64,000 nucleotides of DNA from Elusimicrobia bacterium GWA2_66_18 (GTDB taxonomy: Bacteria; Elusimicrobiota; Elusimicrobia; UBA1565; UBA9628). The DNA lies in NCBI GenBank assembly GCA_001799675.1, contig MGTX01000019.1:28180-92179 (forward strand), read 5' to 3'. Under the pieces are notes generated by a model that had not been told where the DNA came from, did not search any database, and saw nothing but the letters and a program-made list of their open reading frames with translations. Made by a program: the position numbers and the translations under genes. Shown in pieces: positions 17,106 through 25,623 of the stretch (its first letter is position 1; each line of letters opens with the position of its first letter).

Positions 17106-19742
17106 ATGGCCGACATCCGAAAGGGAGCCCGCAAAGAGACGCGTCTCGGCCCGGAGATCTTCGCCCACAAGGCGATCACCCTCTGGCTGCCGGTCCTCTA
17201 TTTCCTCATCTCCTCGCTGTTTTTCCTGCGCACCTACGACTCCGCTCAGGTCAAGATCACCATGATGCAGATGGGCGGCCTGGGCCTGCTGACCCTGTGG
17301 CTGTGCCGCCTGGTCCTGGCCGGACGCAACGCATTGAACAAAGAGGACCTGATCTGCCTCTCCCCGTTTCTGGCCTACCTGTTCTACGGCATCTTCTCCT
17401 ACCTGCACTCGCCATACGGCATGGCCAGCACGGACTTCTTCCTGCGCCACATGTTCTACATGATCGTGGCCCTCATCTCGATCTACGAGCTCGACGAGGC
17501 GGCGGTCCAGCGCCTGCTGAAGTGGCTGATCCTGGCGGCGTGGGTCGCCATCGGCTACGGCACCCTCCAGTTCGTGGACAACACCTGGTTCCCGCGCGGC
17601 GCGGGCAAGGGCATTGACCCCTTTGTCTGGCGCGGCGCCTTCTTGCCGCGCGTATTCTCGACCTACGGTAACCCCAACTTCTACGGCGATTTCCTGGTCA
17701 TCATGTTCCCCATCATTCTGACCCAGTTCCTGAAGACCCGGCGTTGGAGCCTGACGCCCTTGATCGCCATGCTCCTGCTCAACCTTATCGCCACCGGCAC
17801 TAAGGGCGCGTGGCTGGGATTTGCCATGGTCTGCGTCATCTTCGGCGCCATTTCCCTGGTCTACTTCAAGGATATGATCCGGTCCTACCGCGCCAAGGTC
17901 CTTGGCGTGGCGGCCTTCTGTGCCCTGGGCTTGATCGGCTATACCGCCAAGGACCTCCAGACCCGCATCGTCTCGATCAACTTCCGCCTCTTCACCTGGG
18001 AGGCCACCTGGGAGATGATCACCACCCATCCCCTGATCGGTTCCGGCGTCGGGTCCTTCCCGCCGCTCTATCCCGCCTTCCGCCGCCCGCCCATCTTCCA
18101 CATCGAGGGCAAGCACAACACCGAGACCGACCATGCCGAAGACGAGTACCTCGAGCAACTCCTGGATCACGGCATCATCGGTTTTGGGATCTTCCTCTGG
18201 CTGGTCATCAGCTCCTTGGTCATCGGCTTGCGTTCCCTGGGACAACTGACCACGAGCCTTGCGCTCAAAGACGGGCGCCCGCCGCCGCGCGCCTTCGACC
18301 TGACGGGCCTGCTCGTCTCCTTCTGCGGGATGCTGAGCCACAATTTCTTCGATGTGAGTCTGCGCTTCGTCTCCTCGGGCGTCTACCTGGGGCTCCTGGC
18401 CGGCCTCATCGTCAACGTCGCCCGCGGTCGCGCTCTCTATGAGCGCCATACCCAGCCGGCCCCGTCCGCGTCCGGGCCGACGGCTGCGCCGGAGGAGGTC
18501 TCGACCGAGCCGCCGCTCTGGAAGACCCTGGCCGATTTCCTCATCTGGCCCACGCGCTTGGCCGCGGTCGGCGGGATCGTCTACTATGCTTTCATGATGG
18601 ATTGGAGCCATCTGGGCCGCACGGTCGGCTACGGCGGCTTTTTCGGCGAGTTCGCGTCCATGCAGGGCCCCCTCTCGCGCATCCCGGGCGGCGGGGAACT
18701 CCTGCAGTGGTGGGCGGCATGGTTGGTGTTCGCCGGCTGCATGCTGAGCCTAGGCTACGCCATGATCCGGCTTTGCTTCATGTCGGACAATCCCGTGATC
18801 CCGGCCCTCATCCTCGTCATGCTGCCCCCGCTCAACTTGTTCTGGGGCTACTTCAAGGCCGACATCCACCACAACGTCGCCATCTATTTCTCGAAGGAGC
18901 GCAATTGGGATGCGGCTGTGGCCAACTACCTCATCGTCAACCGGCTCAACCCGGACTTCGTCATGGCGAAGTACTTCCTCGGCAACGTCTTCAACGACCG
19001 CTTCAACATGACGAAGATCTCCAACTCCAAATGGGGGGACTCGGCCGACACGCCGATGGACGACTACGACCGAGCCCTTTACTGGTACAATGAGGTGCGG
19101 CGGCTGTCTCCAAACTACGTCCAGATGCACCACCAGGTCGGCAACCTGCACCTGCGCCGCGCGCAGTGGGCGCTGGACAACAAGCGTCCCGACGAGGCGA
19201 AGAAGTACTTGGACATGGCGCTCAACCGCTACCGCCTCTACCAGGCCATCGACCCCGTCTTCCCGCCCAATTTCTACCGCATGGGCCAGGTTTATATGAT
19301 GCGCCAGGAGTTCAACGAGGCCATCAAAATATACGAGGACCTCATTGCCGCCGAACAATGCCAGGTCGCGCCTTCGCTCCTGACCAACGACTTCCTGCGC
19401 CGGACCATCCTGTCCTACCAGCAGTATACCCTGGAGGACGGCCGTTGGGTCCATCGTCACGCCCTGCCCCAACAGCCCTGGACGAAGGAGGGCGTCGAGG
19501 CCTATACGAGCCTAGCCAACGCGCATTACATGGCCGGGCATCTGGAAGAGGCCGAGAAATTCTACAAGAGGGCCCTCGCCTTCGACCCGGCCTTCGAGCA
19601 GGCCAAGCGCAACCTCGAGGTCGTCTACCGCAAGGCCCAGGCCGAGGGCCGCTTGCGCAAGGCGGCTCCGCCGGCCAAGATGCCCGGTCCCGGCGAGCCT
19701 CCGTTCACGGGCTATGAAGTCGCGCCGAAGCCGAAGAAATAG
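17106..19742 (+). CDS. O-antigen ligase/polymerase-like membrane protein with C-terminal TPR domain
   Basis: An 878-residue protein. Residues about 25-450 form ten or more membrane helices with the Wzy_C/WaaL features: STYGNPNFYGDFLVIM, IATGTKGAWLGFAM, and the long periplasmic loop HPLIGSGVGSFPPLYPAFRR followed by ETDHAEDEYLEQLLDHGIIG. Further helices reach about residue 590. The remaining part is helical with TPR-like units, for example YTSLANAHYMAGHLEEAEKFYKRALAFDP. The family joins glycan chains to lipid A or to protein (O-oligosaccharyltransferases). The TPR tail may hold the protein acceptor. It heads an operon with two TldD/E-like proteins. Acceptor choice is not decided by sequence. 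Confidence 0.8.
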   Translation: MADIRKGARKETRLGPEIFAHKAITLWLPVLYFLISSLFFLRTYDSAQVKITMMQMGGLGLLTLWLCRLVLAGRNALNKEDLICLSPFLAYLFYGIFSYLHSPYGMASTDFFLRHMFYMIVALISIYELDEAAVQRLLKWLILAAWVAIGYGTLQFVDNTWFPRGAGKGIDPFVWRGAFLPRVFSTYGNPNFYGDFLVIMFPIILTQFLKTRRWSLTPLIAMLLLNLIATGTKGAWLGFAMVCVIFGAISLVYFKDMIRSYRAKVLGVAAFCALGLIGYTAKDLQTRIVSINFRLFTWEATWEMITTHPLIGSGVGSFPPLYPAFRRPPIFHIEGKHNTETDHAEDEYLEQLLDHGIIGFGIFLWLVISSLVIGLRSLGQLTTSLALKDGRPPPRAFDLTGLLVSFCGMLSHNFFDVSLRFVSSGVYLGLLAGLIVNVARGRALYERHTQPAPSASGPTAAPEEVSTEPPLWKTLADFLIWPTRLAAVGGIVYYAFMMDWSHLGRTVGYGGFFGEFASMQGPLSRIPGGGELLQWWAAWLVFAGCMLSLGYAMIRLCFMSDNPVIPALILVMLPPLNLFWGYFKADIHHNVAIYFSKERNWDAAVANYLIVNRLNPDFVMAKYFLGNVFNDRFNMTKISNSKWGDSADTPMDDYDRALYWYNEVRRLSPNYVQMHHQVGNLHLRRAQWALDNKRPDEAKKYLDMALNRYRLYQAIDPVFPPNFYRMGQVYMMRQEFNEAIKIYEDLIAAEQCQVAPSLLTNDFLRRTILSYQQYTLEDGRWVHRHALPQQPWTKEGVEAYTSLANAHYMAGHLEEAEKFYKRALAFDPAFEQAKRNLEVVYRKAQAEGRLRKAAPPAKMPGPGEPPFTGYEVAPKPKK

Positions 19743-21417
19743 CCCAGCTCCGCTCGTCTTGGCCGCGCTCCTGTGCGCGGCCGCGGCTCAGGCCGAGACC
19801 TGGGGCTCCGAGCCGACGCCGGCAGGAGAGGTCTTGAAGTCCATGGAGTCGGAGTTGGCGCGCAATCTGAGCCGCCTCAAGCAGGACCGTTTCGGTCCGC
19901 CTTACTTCTTGGCCTACCGCCTGCACGATGCGCGCCGCTATGACGTCGGCGCGTCCCTCGGCGAGTTCGTCAATGACGAGGTCGACGACTACCGCGTCGC
20001 TTACGTCGAAGCGCGTTACGGCGGGAGCGATATCGACAACACGGACCTCAATTACCAGGGAGTCTCCGCCGCCGCGCCCGCCGACCCGGCGGTCCTCAGC
20101 CAGACCTTCTGGCAGCTGACGGACCAGGCGTACAAGGGCGCGCTTTCCGGCTGGCTCGAGAAGAAGGCCAAGCGCGCCACGGAGTTGGTGACCGACGTCC
20201 TCGACGATTTTTCCATCGAGCCCTCCACGGTCGCCGTCCTGTTCCCGGCGCCCCCCGCCCTGGACCGAGATAAGCTCAAGGGGCTGGCCCGGCGCCTGAG
20301 CGAGGTCTTCCGCGACTACCCCGAGGTGCACGAGTCCAACGCCTCCGTCACGGCTTTCTGGGCGCGGCGCTTCCTGGTGACGAGCGAGGGCACTCGCCTG
20401 CTCACGCTCGCCGAGGAGATGCCTCAGGAGGTCCGCGCTTACGCCTCCACCCGGGCGGAGGACGGCATGAAGCTGGAGGATTCCTTCAACGTCTCGCTGC
20501 GCTCCTTCGACGATCTGCCGCCCGAGGCGGAACTCATGGCCTCCGCCCGCCGCGTGGCTTCGGAGCTCACGGCTCTGCGCCGCGCTCCCGTGCAGGATGC
20601 GGCGGCCGCCCCGGCCATCCTGGACCCGGAGATGAGCGGCGTCCTCTTCCACGAGGCGCTCGGCCACAAGCTGGAGGGCCAGCGCCAGCGCGACCCGCGC
20701 GAGAGCCAGGTCTTCCGCGATCTCCTTGGCAAGCGCATCATCCCCGATTTCCTCAGCGTCATCGACGACCCCACGCTCAAGGCCTTCCAGGGCGCGCCGC
20801 TCCACGGCTCTTACGATTTCGATTCGGAGGGTACCCCCGCGCGGAGGGCGGTCCTCGTCGAGCATGGGATTTTGCGCGAGTTCCTCATGTCACGCTGGCC
20901 GGTGAAGGGCTTCTCCCGCGCCAACGGTCACGGCCGCTCCGATTGGCGCGCGCATCCCTCGGGGCGCATGGCCAACCTGATCGTCGAAGCCCGGGGCGCG
21001 GTCCCGCCGGCGGAGCTCGAGCGCCGCCTGCTTGAAGCGATCCTGAAGGCGGGCAAGCCCTACGGCTTCCTGCTCGTGGGCGCCTTCGGCGGGGAAAACC
21101 CCACGACGCGCGACTCGGCGCAGACCCTGGAGGTGCGGCCGCGGCTGGCCTATCGCGTGGACGCCAAGACCGGTCGCAAGACCCTCGTGCGCGGCGTCAA
21201 GCTCGTCGGCACTCCTCTCGTGGTCCTCAACCGCATCCTGGCGGCCGGCGACGATATTCGGCTCTCGAACGGTTTCCAGTGCGGCGCGGAGTCTGGCTGG
21301 GTGCCCGTCAGTCAGACCGCGCCGAGCCTGCTCCTCTCCGAGGTCGAGCTCCAGCGCCTGCCCGAGGACCGCTCGCGCCCGCCTATCCTGCCCTCGCCGC
21401 TCCATGATCGCCGCTAG
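19714..21417 (+). CDS. Secreted TldD-like metallopeptidase with intact HExxxH
   Basis: A 567-residue TldD/PmbA-family protein. The N-terminus (RRNSPAPLVLAALLCAAAAQA) reads as a signal peptide with a cleavage site after AQA, whereas TldD of Escherichia coli is cytoplasmic. The zinc motif is intact: SGVLFHEALGHKLEGQ with His 313, Glu 314 and His 318. Later blocks include FDSEGTPARRAVLVEHGI and GFSRANGHGRSDW, which are typical. The start overlaps the upstream gene by 29 bases. That is the start that gives the signal peptide. By family it should be a peptidase working in a heterodimer with the TldE-like protein encoded directly after it. Confidence 0.82.
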   Translation: MKSRRSRRNSPAPLVLAALLCAAAAQAETWGSEPTPAGEVLKSMESELARNLSRLKQDRFGPPYFLAYRLHDARRYDVGASLGEFVNDEVDDYRVAYVEARYGGSDIDNTDLNYQGVSAAAPADPAVLSQTFWQLTDQAYKGALSGWLEKKAKRATELVTDVLDDFSIEPSTVAVLFPAPPALDRDKLKGLARRLSEVFRDYPEVHESNASVTAFWARRFLVTSEGTRLLTLAEEMPQEVRAYASTRAEDGMKLEDSFNVSLRSFDDLPPEAELMASARRVASELTALRRAPVQDAAAAPAILDPEMSGVLFHEALGHKLEGQRQRDPRESQVFRDLLGKRIIPDFLSVIDDPTLKAFQGAPLHGSYDFDSEGTPARRAVLVEHGILREFLMSRWPVKGFSRANGHGRSDWRAHPSGRMANLIVEARGAVPPAELERRLLEAILKAGKPYGFLLVGAFGGENPTTRDSAQTLEVRPRLAYRVDAKTGRKTLVRGVKLVGTPLVVLNRILAAGDDIRLSNGFQCGAESGWVPVSQTAPSLLLSEVELQRLPEDRSRPPILPSPLHDRR

Positions 21418-23392
21418 CCTGCTTGCCGTCCTGCTGATCCCCGCCGCGGCCCACCCGGCCGCCGACGAGGCGCTCGAACGCGCGGTCGCGGCCGAGTTGG
21501 GGCGGGCCAAGCGCGAGCTCAAGGACGACGACTACCCCTCCGTCTATCATGCCGCGCTCAACGTTTGGGATTTAGACGACTGGGACCGATGGGGGGCGAT
21601 GGGGGCCACCCGGGCCGAGGCGACCATGAGCCAGCGCATTCTCCTGGCCGACCTGCGCGTGGGAAGCCCCGCCCTCGACAACCACCCCGTCACCCCAAGG
21701 ACGGAATACCTGGGCACGCCGGTTTCCCTGGAGAGCGACGAGTTCGCCTTGCGCCACGCGCTCTGGCGCGTGCTCGACGGGGCCTACAAGACGGCCAGCG
21801 CCGACTACCTGCGCAAGCAGGCCCAGTTGGTCATGCGCGGCAAGGCGGAGTACGACACCGATGACCTGGCTCCCGAGCCTCCGCTTGATCGGCGGGCCCC
21901 CCGCCCGGCCTCGTCCTGGGACTTGGACCGTCTGCGGCGCCTGGAGGACGCCATCGCCGAGCCTTTCTCGCGCGCGCCCTGGCTCCTGCACGCCGAGTCC
22001 CACGCGGCCCTGCGCCGGCTGTGGATCCGCCGCCGCGACACCGACGGCGTCTCCGTGGACAAGTCCGAGGACTGGGCGCGCGTGGAAGTGGAGGCTGCGG
22101 CCCTGTCGCCGGACGGCCTGCGCCAGAGCGTGGCCCGCGAGTTCTACGCGCGCGTCCCGGCGGACCTGCCCTCTGAGGATGAATTGCGCCGCGCGGCGGG
22201 CGACCTGCTCAAGGACCTGGAGGAACTATGCGTGGCGCTCACCACCTCGCCCTTCAACGCCCCGGCTCTGGTGGACCCTTCGGTCTCCGCGGCTCTGGTC
22301 CTGGCCCTGGGACAGCGCCTGTCCGGCGAGGAACAACGCAACCCGGCGGGCGCCCAGACCTTCCGCGGTCGCGTCGGCGAGAAGATCCTGCCGGTCGGCC
22401 TCGGCATCGTCGATGACCCGACCCAAGCCTCGCTGGGCGTCCGACCGCTCTTCGGCCGCTACGAGTATGACGACCAGGGCGTGCCCGCGCGGCGTACGGT
22501 CCTGGTGGAGCGCGGCGTGCTCAAGGGTTTCCTCCTTTCGCGCTATCCGGTCAAGGGGTTCGGGCGCTCCAACGGCCACGGCCGCGCGCCGGTGGGTCAG
22601 ATGCCGGCCGGCATGCCGGGCAACCTATTCCTGAGCGTCTCCGAGCCGCGCAAGGTCTCGGATCTTCTGGAGCGGTTGCGCGAGGAATGCCGCCGCGCCG
22701 GCAAGCCCTACGGCTTGTGGGTTCGCAAACTGCGCGCCTACGCCCAGCAGCAGGGCGGCGGCGTCCAGGGCTCGATTCGCTTCATGGCCCAGGTTTTTCT
22801 CGTCGAGGCGGAGACCGGCAAGGTCGTGCGCGCTCGCGACCTGGATCTCGTCGGCACGCCGCTGGTCATGGCAGGGAGCATCCTGGCGGCGGGCGACGAT
22901 ACCGCGGTCAACGAGTTCAACCCGGGCGCGCCCGTCGCGGTGGCGGCCCCCAGCCTCCTGCTCACCGACGCCGAACTGCAGCGCTCGGAATCCAAGCCGG
23001 AGAAGGCCCCCATCCTGCCGCCTCCTCCTGTCGCCGCGGCCGAGCCGGCCGCGGCTCCGCGCTCGCGCCGCGGCCCGCCGTTCGTCCCGGTCGTGCCCTG
23101 CGTCGAGGTCGTGCGCTATTTCGTCCGCGGACGGGTCATGCCGCTGGAGGGCCTGGCGGTGACGGGGGTGGAGGCATGGCGCCAGATTCTCACGCCGACG
23201 GGACTGGCCGTGGACGCCAAGGTCTCCGGCCCCAATCTGCTGTCGGCGGGCGCGGCCGTGCGCCGGGTGGACGCCGCGATGGAAGCCGCCACGGCAGGCA
23301 AGCACGAGAGGAGCGTTCTCGTGAACATGATGACGCGCGCCGTCTATCGCGCCCGCTACGGCGACGGCTGGCCGGACCGGTTGCCGCGATGA
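21404..23392 (+). CDS. TldE/PmbA-like protein, exported, with HExxxH lost
   Basis: A 662-residue paralog of the preceding TldD-like protein. Shared blocks include DDQGVPARRTVLVERGVLKGF and GFGRSNGHGRAPVG. At the place of the zinc motif it has LVLALGQRLSGEEQRN, so the two histidines and the glutamate are replaced by Val 299, Leu 300 and Gln 304. This is what TldE/PmbA partners show: fold kept, metal site lost. The N-terminus MIAASLLAVLLIPAAAHPAA looks like a short signal peptide. About 100 extra residues after a Pro/Ala-rich linker (VVPCVEVVRYFVRGRVMPLE) are not part of the usual family. It overlaps both neighbours, so it is co-translated. Confidence 0.78.
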   Translation: MIAASLLAVLLIPAAAHPAADEALERAVAAELGRAKRELKDDDYPSVYHAALNVWDLDDWDRWGAMGATRAEATMSQRILLADLRVGSPALDNHPVTPRTEYLGTPVSLESDEFALRHALWRVLDGAYKTASADYLRKQAQLVMRGKAEYDTDDLAPEPPLDRRAPRPASSWDLDRLRRLEDAIAEPFSRAPWLLHAESHAALRRLWIRRRDTDGVSVDKSEDWARVEVEAAALSPDGLRQSVAREFYARVPADLPSEDELRRAAGDLLKDLEELCVALTTSPFNAPALVDPSVSAALVLALGQRLSGEEQRNPAGAQTFRGRVGEKILPVGLGIVDDPTQASLGVRPLFGRYEYDDQGVPARRTVLVERGVLKGFLLSRYPVKGFGRSNGHGRAPVGQMPAGMPGNLFLSVSEPRKVSDLLERLREECRRAGKPYGLWVRKLRAYAQQQGGGVQGSIRFMAQVFLVEAETGKVVRARDLDLVGTPLVMAGSILAAGDDTAVNEFNPGAPVAVAAPSLLLTDAELQRSESKPEKAPILPPPPVAAAEPAAAPRSRRGPPFVPVVPCVEVVRYFVRGRVMPLEGLAVTGVEAWRQILTPTGLAVDAKVSGPNLLSAGAAVRRVDAAMEAATAGKHERSVLVNMMTRAVYRARYGDGWPDRLPR

Positions 23393-24375
23393 GCGCGCCC
23401 CGTTTCACCGTCGTGATCCCGACCTACAACCGCTCCGCGTCCACTGCGGCGGCGATCCGTTCGGTGCTCATCCAGACCGACGCCCGCTGGGAATGCCTGG
23501 TGGTCGACGACGGTTCGACCGACGACACGCGCGCGGTCCTCTCGACGATCGTGGATCCGCGCGTGCATTTTATCTGGAATGAGAAGAACCGGGGCCAGCA
23601 TGCCTGCCGCAACCAGGCGATCCGCGCGGCGAAGGGAGAGTGGATCGCCTTCCTCGACTCCGACGACCTCTTCCTGCCGGGGCGTCTGGAGGCTCTGTCT
23701 TGCGCCGCCGCGTTGCGCCCCACCGTCGGCTTCTGGTTTACCAACGCCTACCGCCACCGTTGGGGCCGCCTTATCGGGCTCCTTTTCGATCCTTCGCGGG
23801 AGATCTCGGAGGGGAAGGTCCCAGGCTGGTACGCCGTCGGCGACCTCTGGCTGCCGTACGTGACGACCATGGTCTGCGTGCGTAAGTCGGCCTTCGAGGA
23901 TACGGGCTTCTTCCGCGAGGATTTACGCATCCTGGAGGACACGGAGCTTTACGCGCGGATGTTCAAGGGCGGCCTTGAGGTGGGGGTCCTGCGCGAGCCG
24001 TTGGCGGTGCGCTTCATACACGAGGGCCAGATCACGCGCGATCATGAACGCGATTTCTCGGAATCCATGGAGGCGCTCAGAAACTCTTGCGCTCCGCCCA
24101 AGATCGCAGCCGCGCATCGCGCGCGCGTGGCTCGCGAGGTGGCGGGCTATCTTTTGAAGTCGCTCAAGCCCGCCCAGTCGCGCGCCCTGCTGGAGAAGGA
24201 GCTCGGAGCCGCCGCGCGCGGCACGGCGCTCTGGTGGGCCACTTTCCTGCCGTCGTCCTTGCTGGCCCCTGTTCGCGCCGCGCGCGAGGCGTGCCTGCGC
24301 TTGCGCTGGGGAGCCTTCGCCCCCGCGGAGTACCGGGAAACGTCCTTGATCGTGGACTCACTGCTCAACGGCTGA
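23389..24375 (+). CDS. GT2 (GT-A) glycosyltransferase
   Basis: A 328-residue protein with a classical family 2 domain: FTVVIPTYNRSASTAAAI, VVDDGSTDDTRAVL, NRGQHACRNQAIRAAKGEW and the DxD motif in FLDSDDLFLPGRL. It has ILEDTELYARM near the acceptor site. The C-terminal 100 residues are helical with a short hydrophobic stretch (TALWWATFLPSSLLAPV). It is the last gene of the operon with the ligase-like and TldD/E-like proteins and starts by ATGA overlap. It probably adds a sugar in the cytoplasm. Its stop overlaps the convergent peroxidase gene by 18 bases. Confidence 0.85.
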   Translation: MSAPRFTVVIPTYNRSASTAAAIRSVLIQTDARWECLVVDDGSTDDTRAVLSTIVDPRVHFIWNEKNRGQHACRNQAIRAAKGEWIAFLDSDDLFLPGRLEALSCAAALRPTVGFWFTNAYRHRWGRLIGLLFDPSREISEGKVPGWYAVGDLWLPYVTTMVCVRKSAFEDTGFFREDLRILEDTELYARMFKGGLEVGVLREPLAVRFIHEGQITRDHERDFSESMEALRNSCAPPKIAAAHRARVAREVAGYLLKSLKPAQSRALLEKELGAAARGTALWWATFLPSSLLAPVRAAREACLRLRWGAFAPAEYRETSLIVDSLLNG

Positions 24376-24975
24376 CTCGTCGGCGAGCGCATCCTCGACC
24401 GCCGCGACGATCTGCGTTCCCACGGGGTTGGCATCGGGCGCGAAGCGCGCGACGACCTTGCCATTCTTGTTCACGAGAAACTTGGAGAAGTTCCAGGGGA
24501 TCTCTCCGGGAAAGCCCGACTCGACGGTCAGGTGCTTGTAGAGGGGGTGGATGGCCTCGCCCTTGACCGAGATCTTGGAGTAGAGGTCGAAGGAGATCGA
24601 ATACTTGGTCATGCAGAACTTCTTGATGTCGGCGTCGCAGCCCGGCTCCTGGGCGCCGAACTCATTGGCCGGGAAGGCGGCGATGCTCAGGCCTTTGTTC
24701 TTGAACTTCTCGTAGAGCGCTTCCAGGTCCTTGTACTGGGGGGTAAATCCGCAGAGCGAGGCGGTGTTGACGATAAGCAGGGGATGGCCCTTGTACGCGG
24801 AGAGCTTGCGCGTCTTGCCGTCGATGGTCTTCATTTCGAATTCGTACACTTTCCCGGCGCTCTTCTCGGCCTGCATGGGGTTGATCCTCTGTTTTTTGCG
24901 GAACGCCTCACCGGCCGCAAAGATGGTCGAGACGATGGAGAGCGAGGCGCGGCGGATAAGTTCCTTCATCGCCAT
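24358..24975 (-). CDS. Glutathione-peroxidase family (Cys-type) thiol peroxidase
   Basis: A 205-residue protein. After a hydrophobic or basic N-terminal stretch of about 45 residues comes the GPx fold: LLIVNTASLCGFTPQYKDLE with the peroxidatic Cys at about 75, AAFPANEFGAQEPG and IPWNFSKFLVNKNGKVV. The family's catalytic glutamine (normally in NQFG) is a Glu here (about 105), while Trp and Asn of the tetrad are kept. It probably reduces peroxides with thioredoxin-like donors, possibly outside the cytoplasm given the N-terminus. ATG 24975 is chosen because a full promoter stands 7 bases before it. An upstream in-frame ATG lies in the promoter. Confidence 0.82.
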   Translation of the reverse strand: MAMKELIRRASLSIVSTIFAAGEAFRKKQRINPMQAEKSAGKVYEFEMKTIDGKTRKLSAYKGHPLLIVNTASLCGFTPQYKDLEALYEKFKNKGLSIAAFPANEFGAQEPGCDADIKKFCMTKYSISFDLYSKISVKGEAIHPLYKHLTVESGFPGEIPWNFSKFLVNKNGKVVARFAPDANPVGTQIVAAVEDALADESAVEQ

Positions 24976-24982
24976 GGTGAAA

Positions 24983-25011
24983 AGTCTATCCGCGTTCGCA
25001 TGCGGCGTCAA
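24983..25011 (-). promoter_or_regulatory. TTGACG-17-TAGACT promoter, leaderless type
   Basis: On the minus strand TTGACG (25011-25006), a 17-bp spacer and TAGACT (24988-24983) are followed by seven bases and ATG 24975. Confidence 0.7.
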
Positions 25012-25012
25012 G

Positions 25013-25036
25013 GTTCGCTGGAATGTTCGCTAGAAT
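25013..25036 (+). repeat. Tandem 12-bp repeat carrying two -10-like boxes
   Basis: GTTCGCTGGAAT (25013-25024) is followed directly by GTTCGCTAGAAT (25025-25036). They differ at one base. The second copy provides TAGAAT six bases before GTG 25043. Confidence 0.7.
25031..25036 (+). promoter_or_regulatory. -10 box TAGAAT, leaderless type
   Basis: TAGAAT ends six bases before the GTG at 25043. No -35 is obvious. Confidence 0.5.
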
Positions 25037-25042
25037 GTCACG

Positions 25043-25615
25043 GTGACCCGTCTTCAGGCCCGCCGCCGCGCCGTCTTCCTCGATCGGGACGGAGTCCTCG
25101 TGCGCGAGGTGGACTATCTCGGCCATGTCGACCGTCTGGCGGTCATGCCGGGAGCCGCGGCGGCGATGAAGGCCCTGCGCGCCGCGGGCTTCAAGGTCGT
25201 GGTCGCGACCAACCAGTCCGGCGTGGCCCGCGGCTACTTCAGCCTCAACCGCTTGCGCGAGATCCACCGCGAGCTCAAGCGCCGCCTGGCGCGGTCCGGC
25301 GCCAAATGGGACGCGCTCTACTTCTCGCCCCACGGCCCGGACAGCGGCCATTCCTGGCGCAAGCCGGGCATCGGCATGCTCCAGGCCGCGTGCCGCCGCT
25401 TCCGACTCGATTTGCGCGCCTGCTACTTCATCGGAGATTCCACTGCCGACGTCCTCTGCGCGCGCCGGGCGGGCTGCGTGCCGGTGCTGGTCCGCACGGG
25501 CAAGGGCGGCCGCGACGGCAAGTACCGCGCCCGGCCCGAGAAGACCTGCCGCGACCTGGCCGCGGCCGCGCGCTGGATACTGGCGCGCGAGAAGACGCGT
25601 CATAAGTGGGTATAA
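25043..25615 (+). CDS. GmhB-like HAD-IIIA phosphatase (heptose-bisphosphate / histidinol-phosphate phosphatase family)
   Basis: A 190-residue HAD phosphatase. Motif I is VFLDRDGVLV with Asp 14 and Asp 16. Motif II is VVATNQSGVARGYFS. Lys of motif III is in WRKPGIGML, and motif IV is CYFIGDSTADVLCARRAG. The family includes D-glycero-D-manno-heptose-1,7-bisphosphate 7-phosphatase, used for LPS core heptose. The zinc-loop cysteines normally found between motifs II and III are missing (YFSPHGPDSGHSWRKPG), so it belongs to a zinc-free variant or acts on another sugar bisphosphate. No other heptose gene is in the window. GTG 25043 follows a -10 by six bases. Confidence 0.78.
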   Translation: MTRLQARRRAVFLDRDGVLVREVDYLGHVDRLAVMPGAAAAMKALRAAGFKVVVATNQSGVARGYFSLNRLREIHRELKRRLARSGAKWDALYFSPHGPDSGHSWRKPGIGMLQAACRRFRLDLRACYFIGDSTADVLCARRAGCVPVLVRTGKGGRDGKYRARPEKTCRDLAAAARWILAREKTRHKWV

Positions 25616-25616
25616 T
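25611..25616 (+). promoter_or_regulatory. -10 box TATAAT, leaderless type
   Basis: A perfect TATAAT overlaps the stop codon of the upstream gene (TAA 25613-25615) and ends seven bases before ATG 25624. Confidence 0.6.
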
Positions 25617-25623
25617 GCCCGTC

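Noticed and set aside
17088..18611. 507-codon open frame on the minus strand
   Set aside because: It lies fully antisense to the ligase-like gene, is rich in Gln, Asp, Glu and Arg with no domain, and is a typical GC-rich shadow frame.
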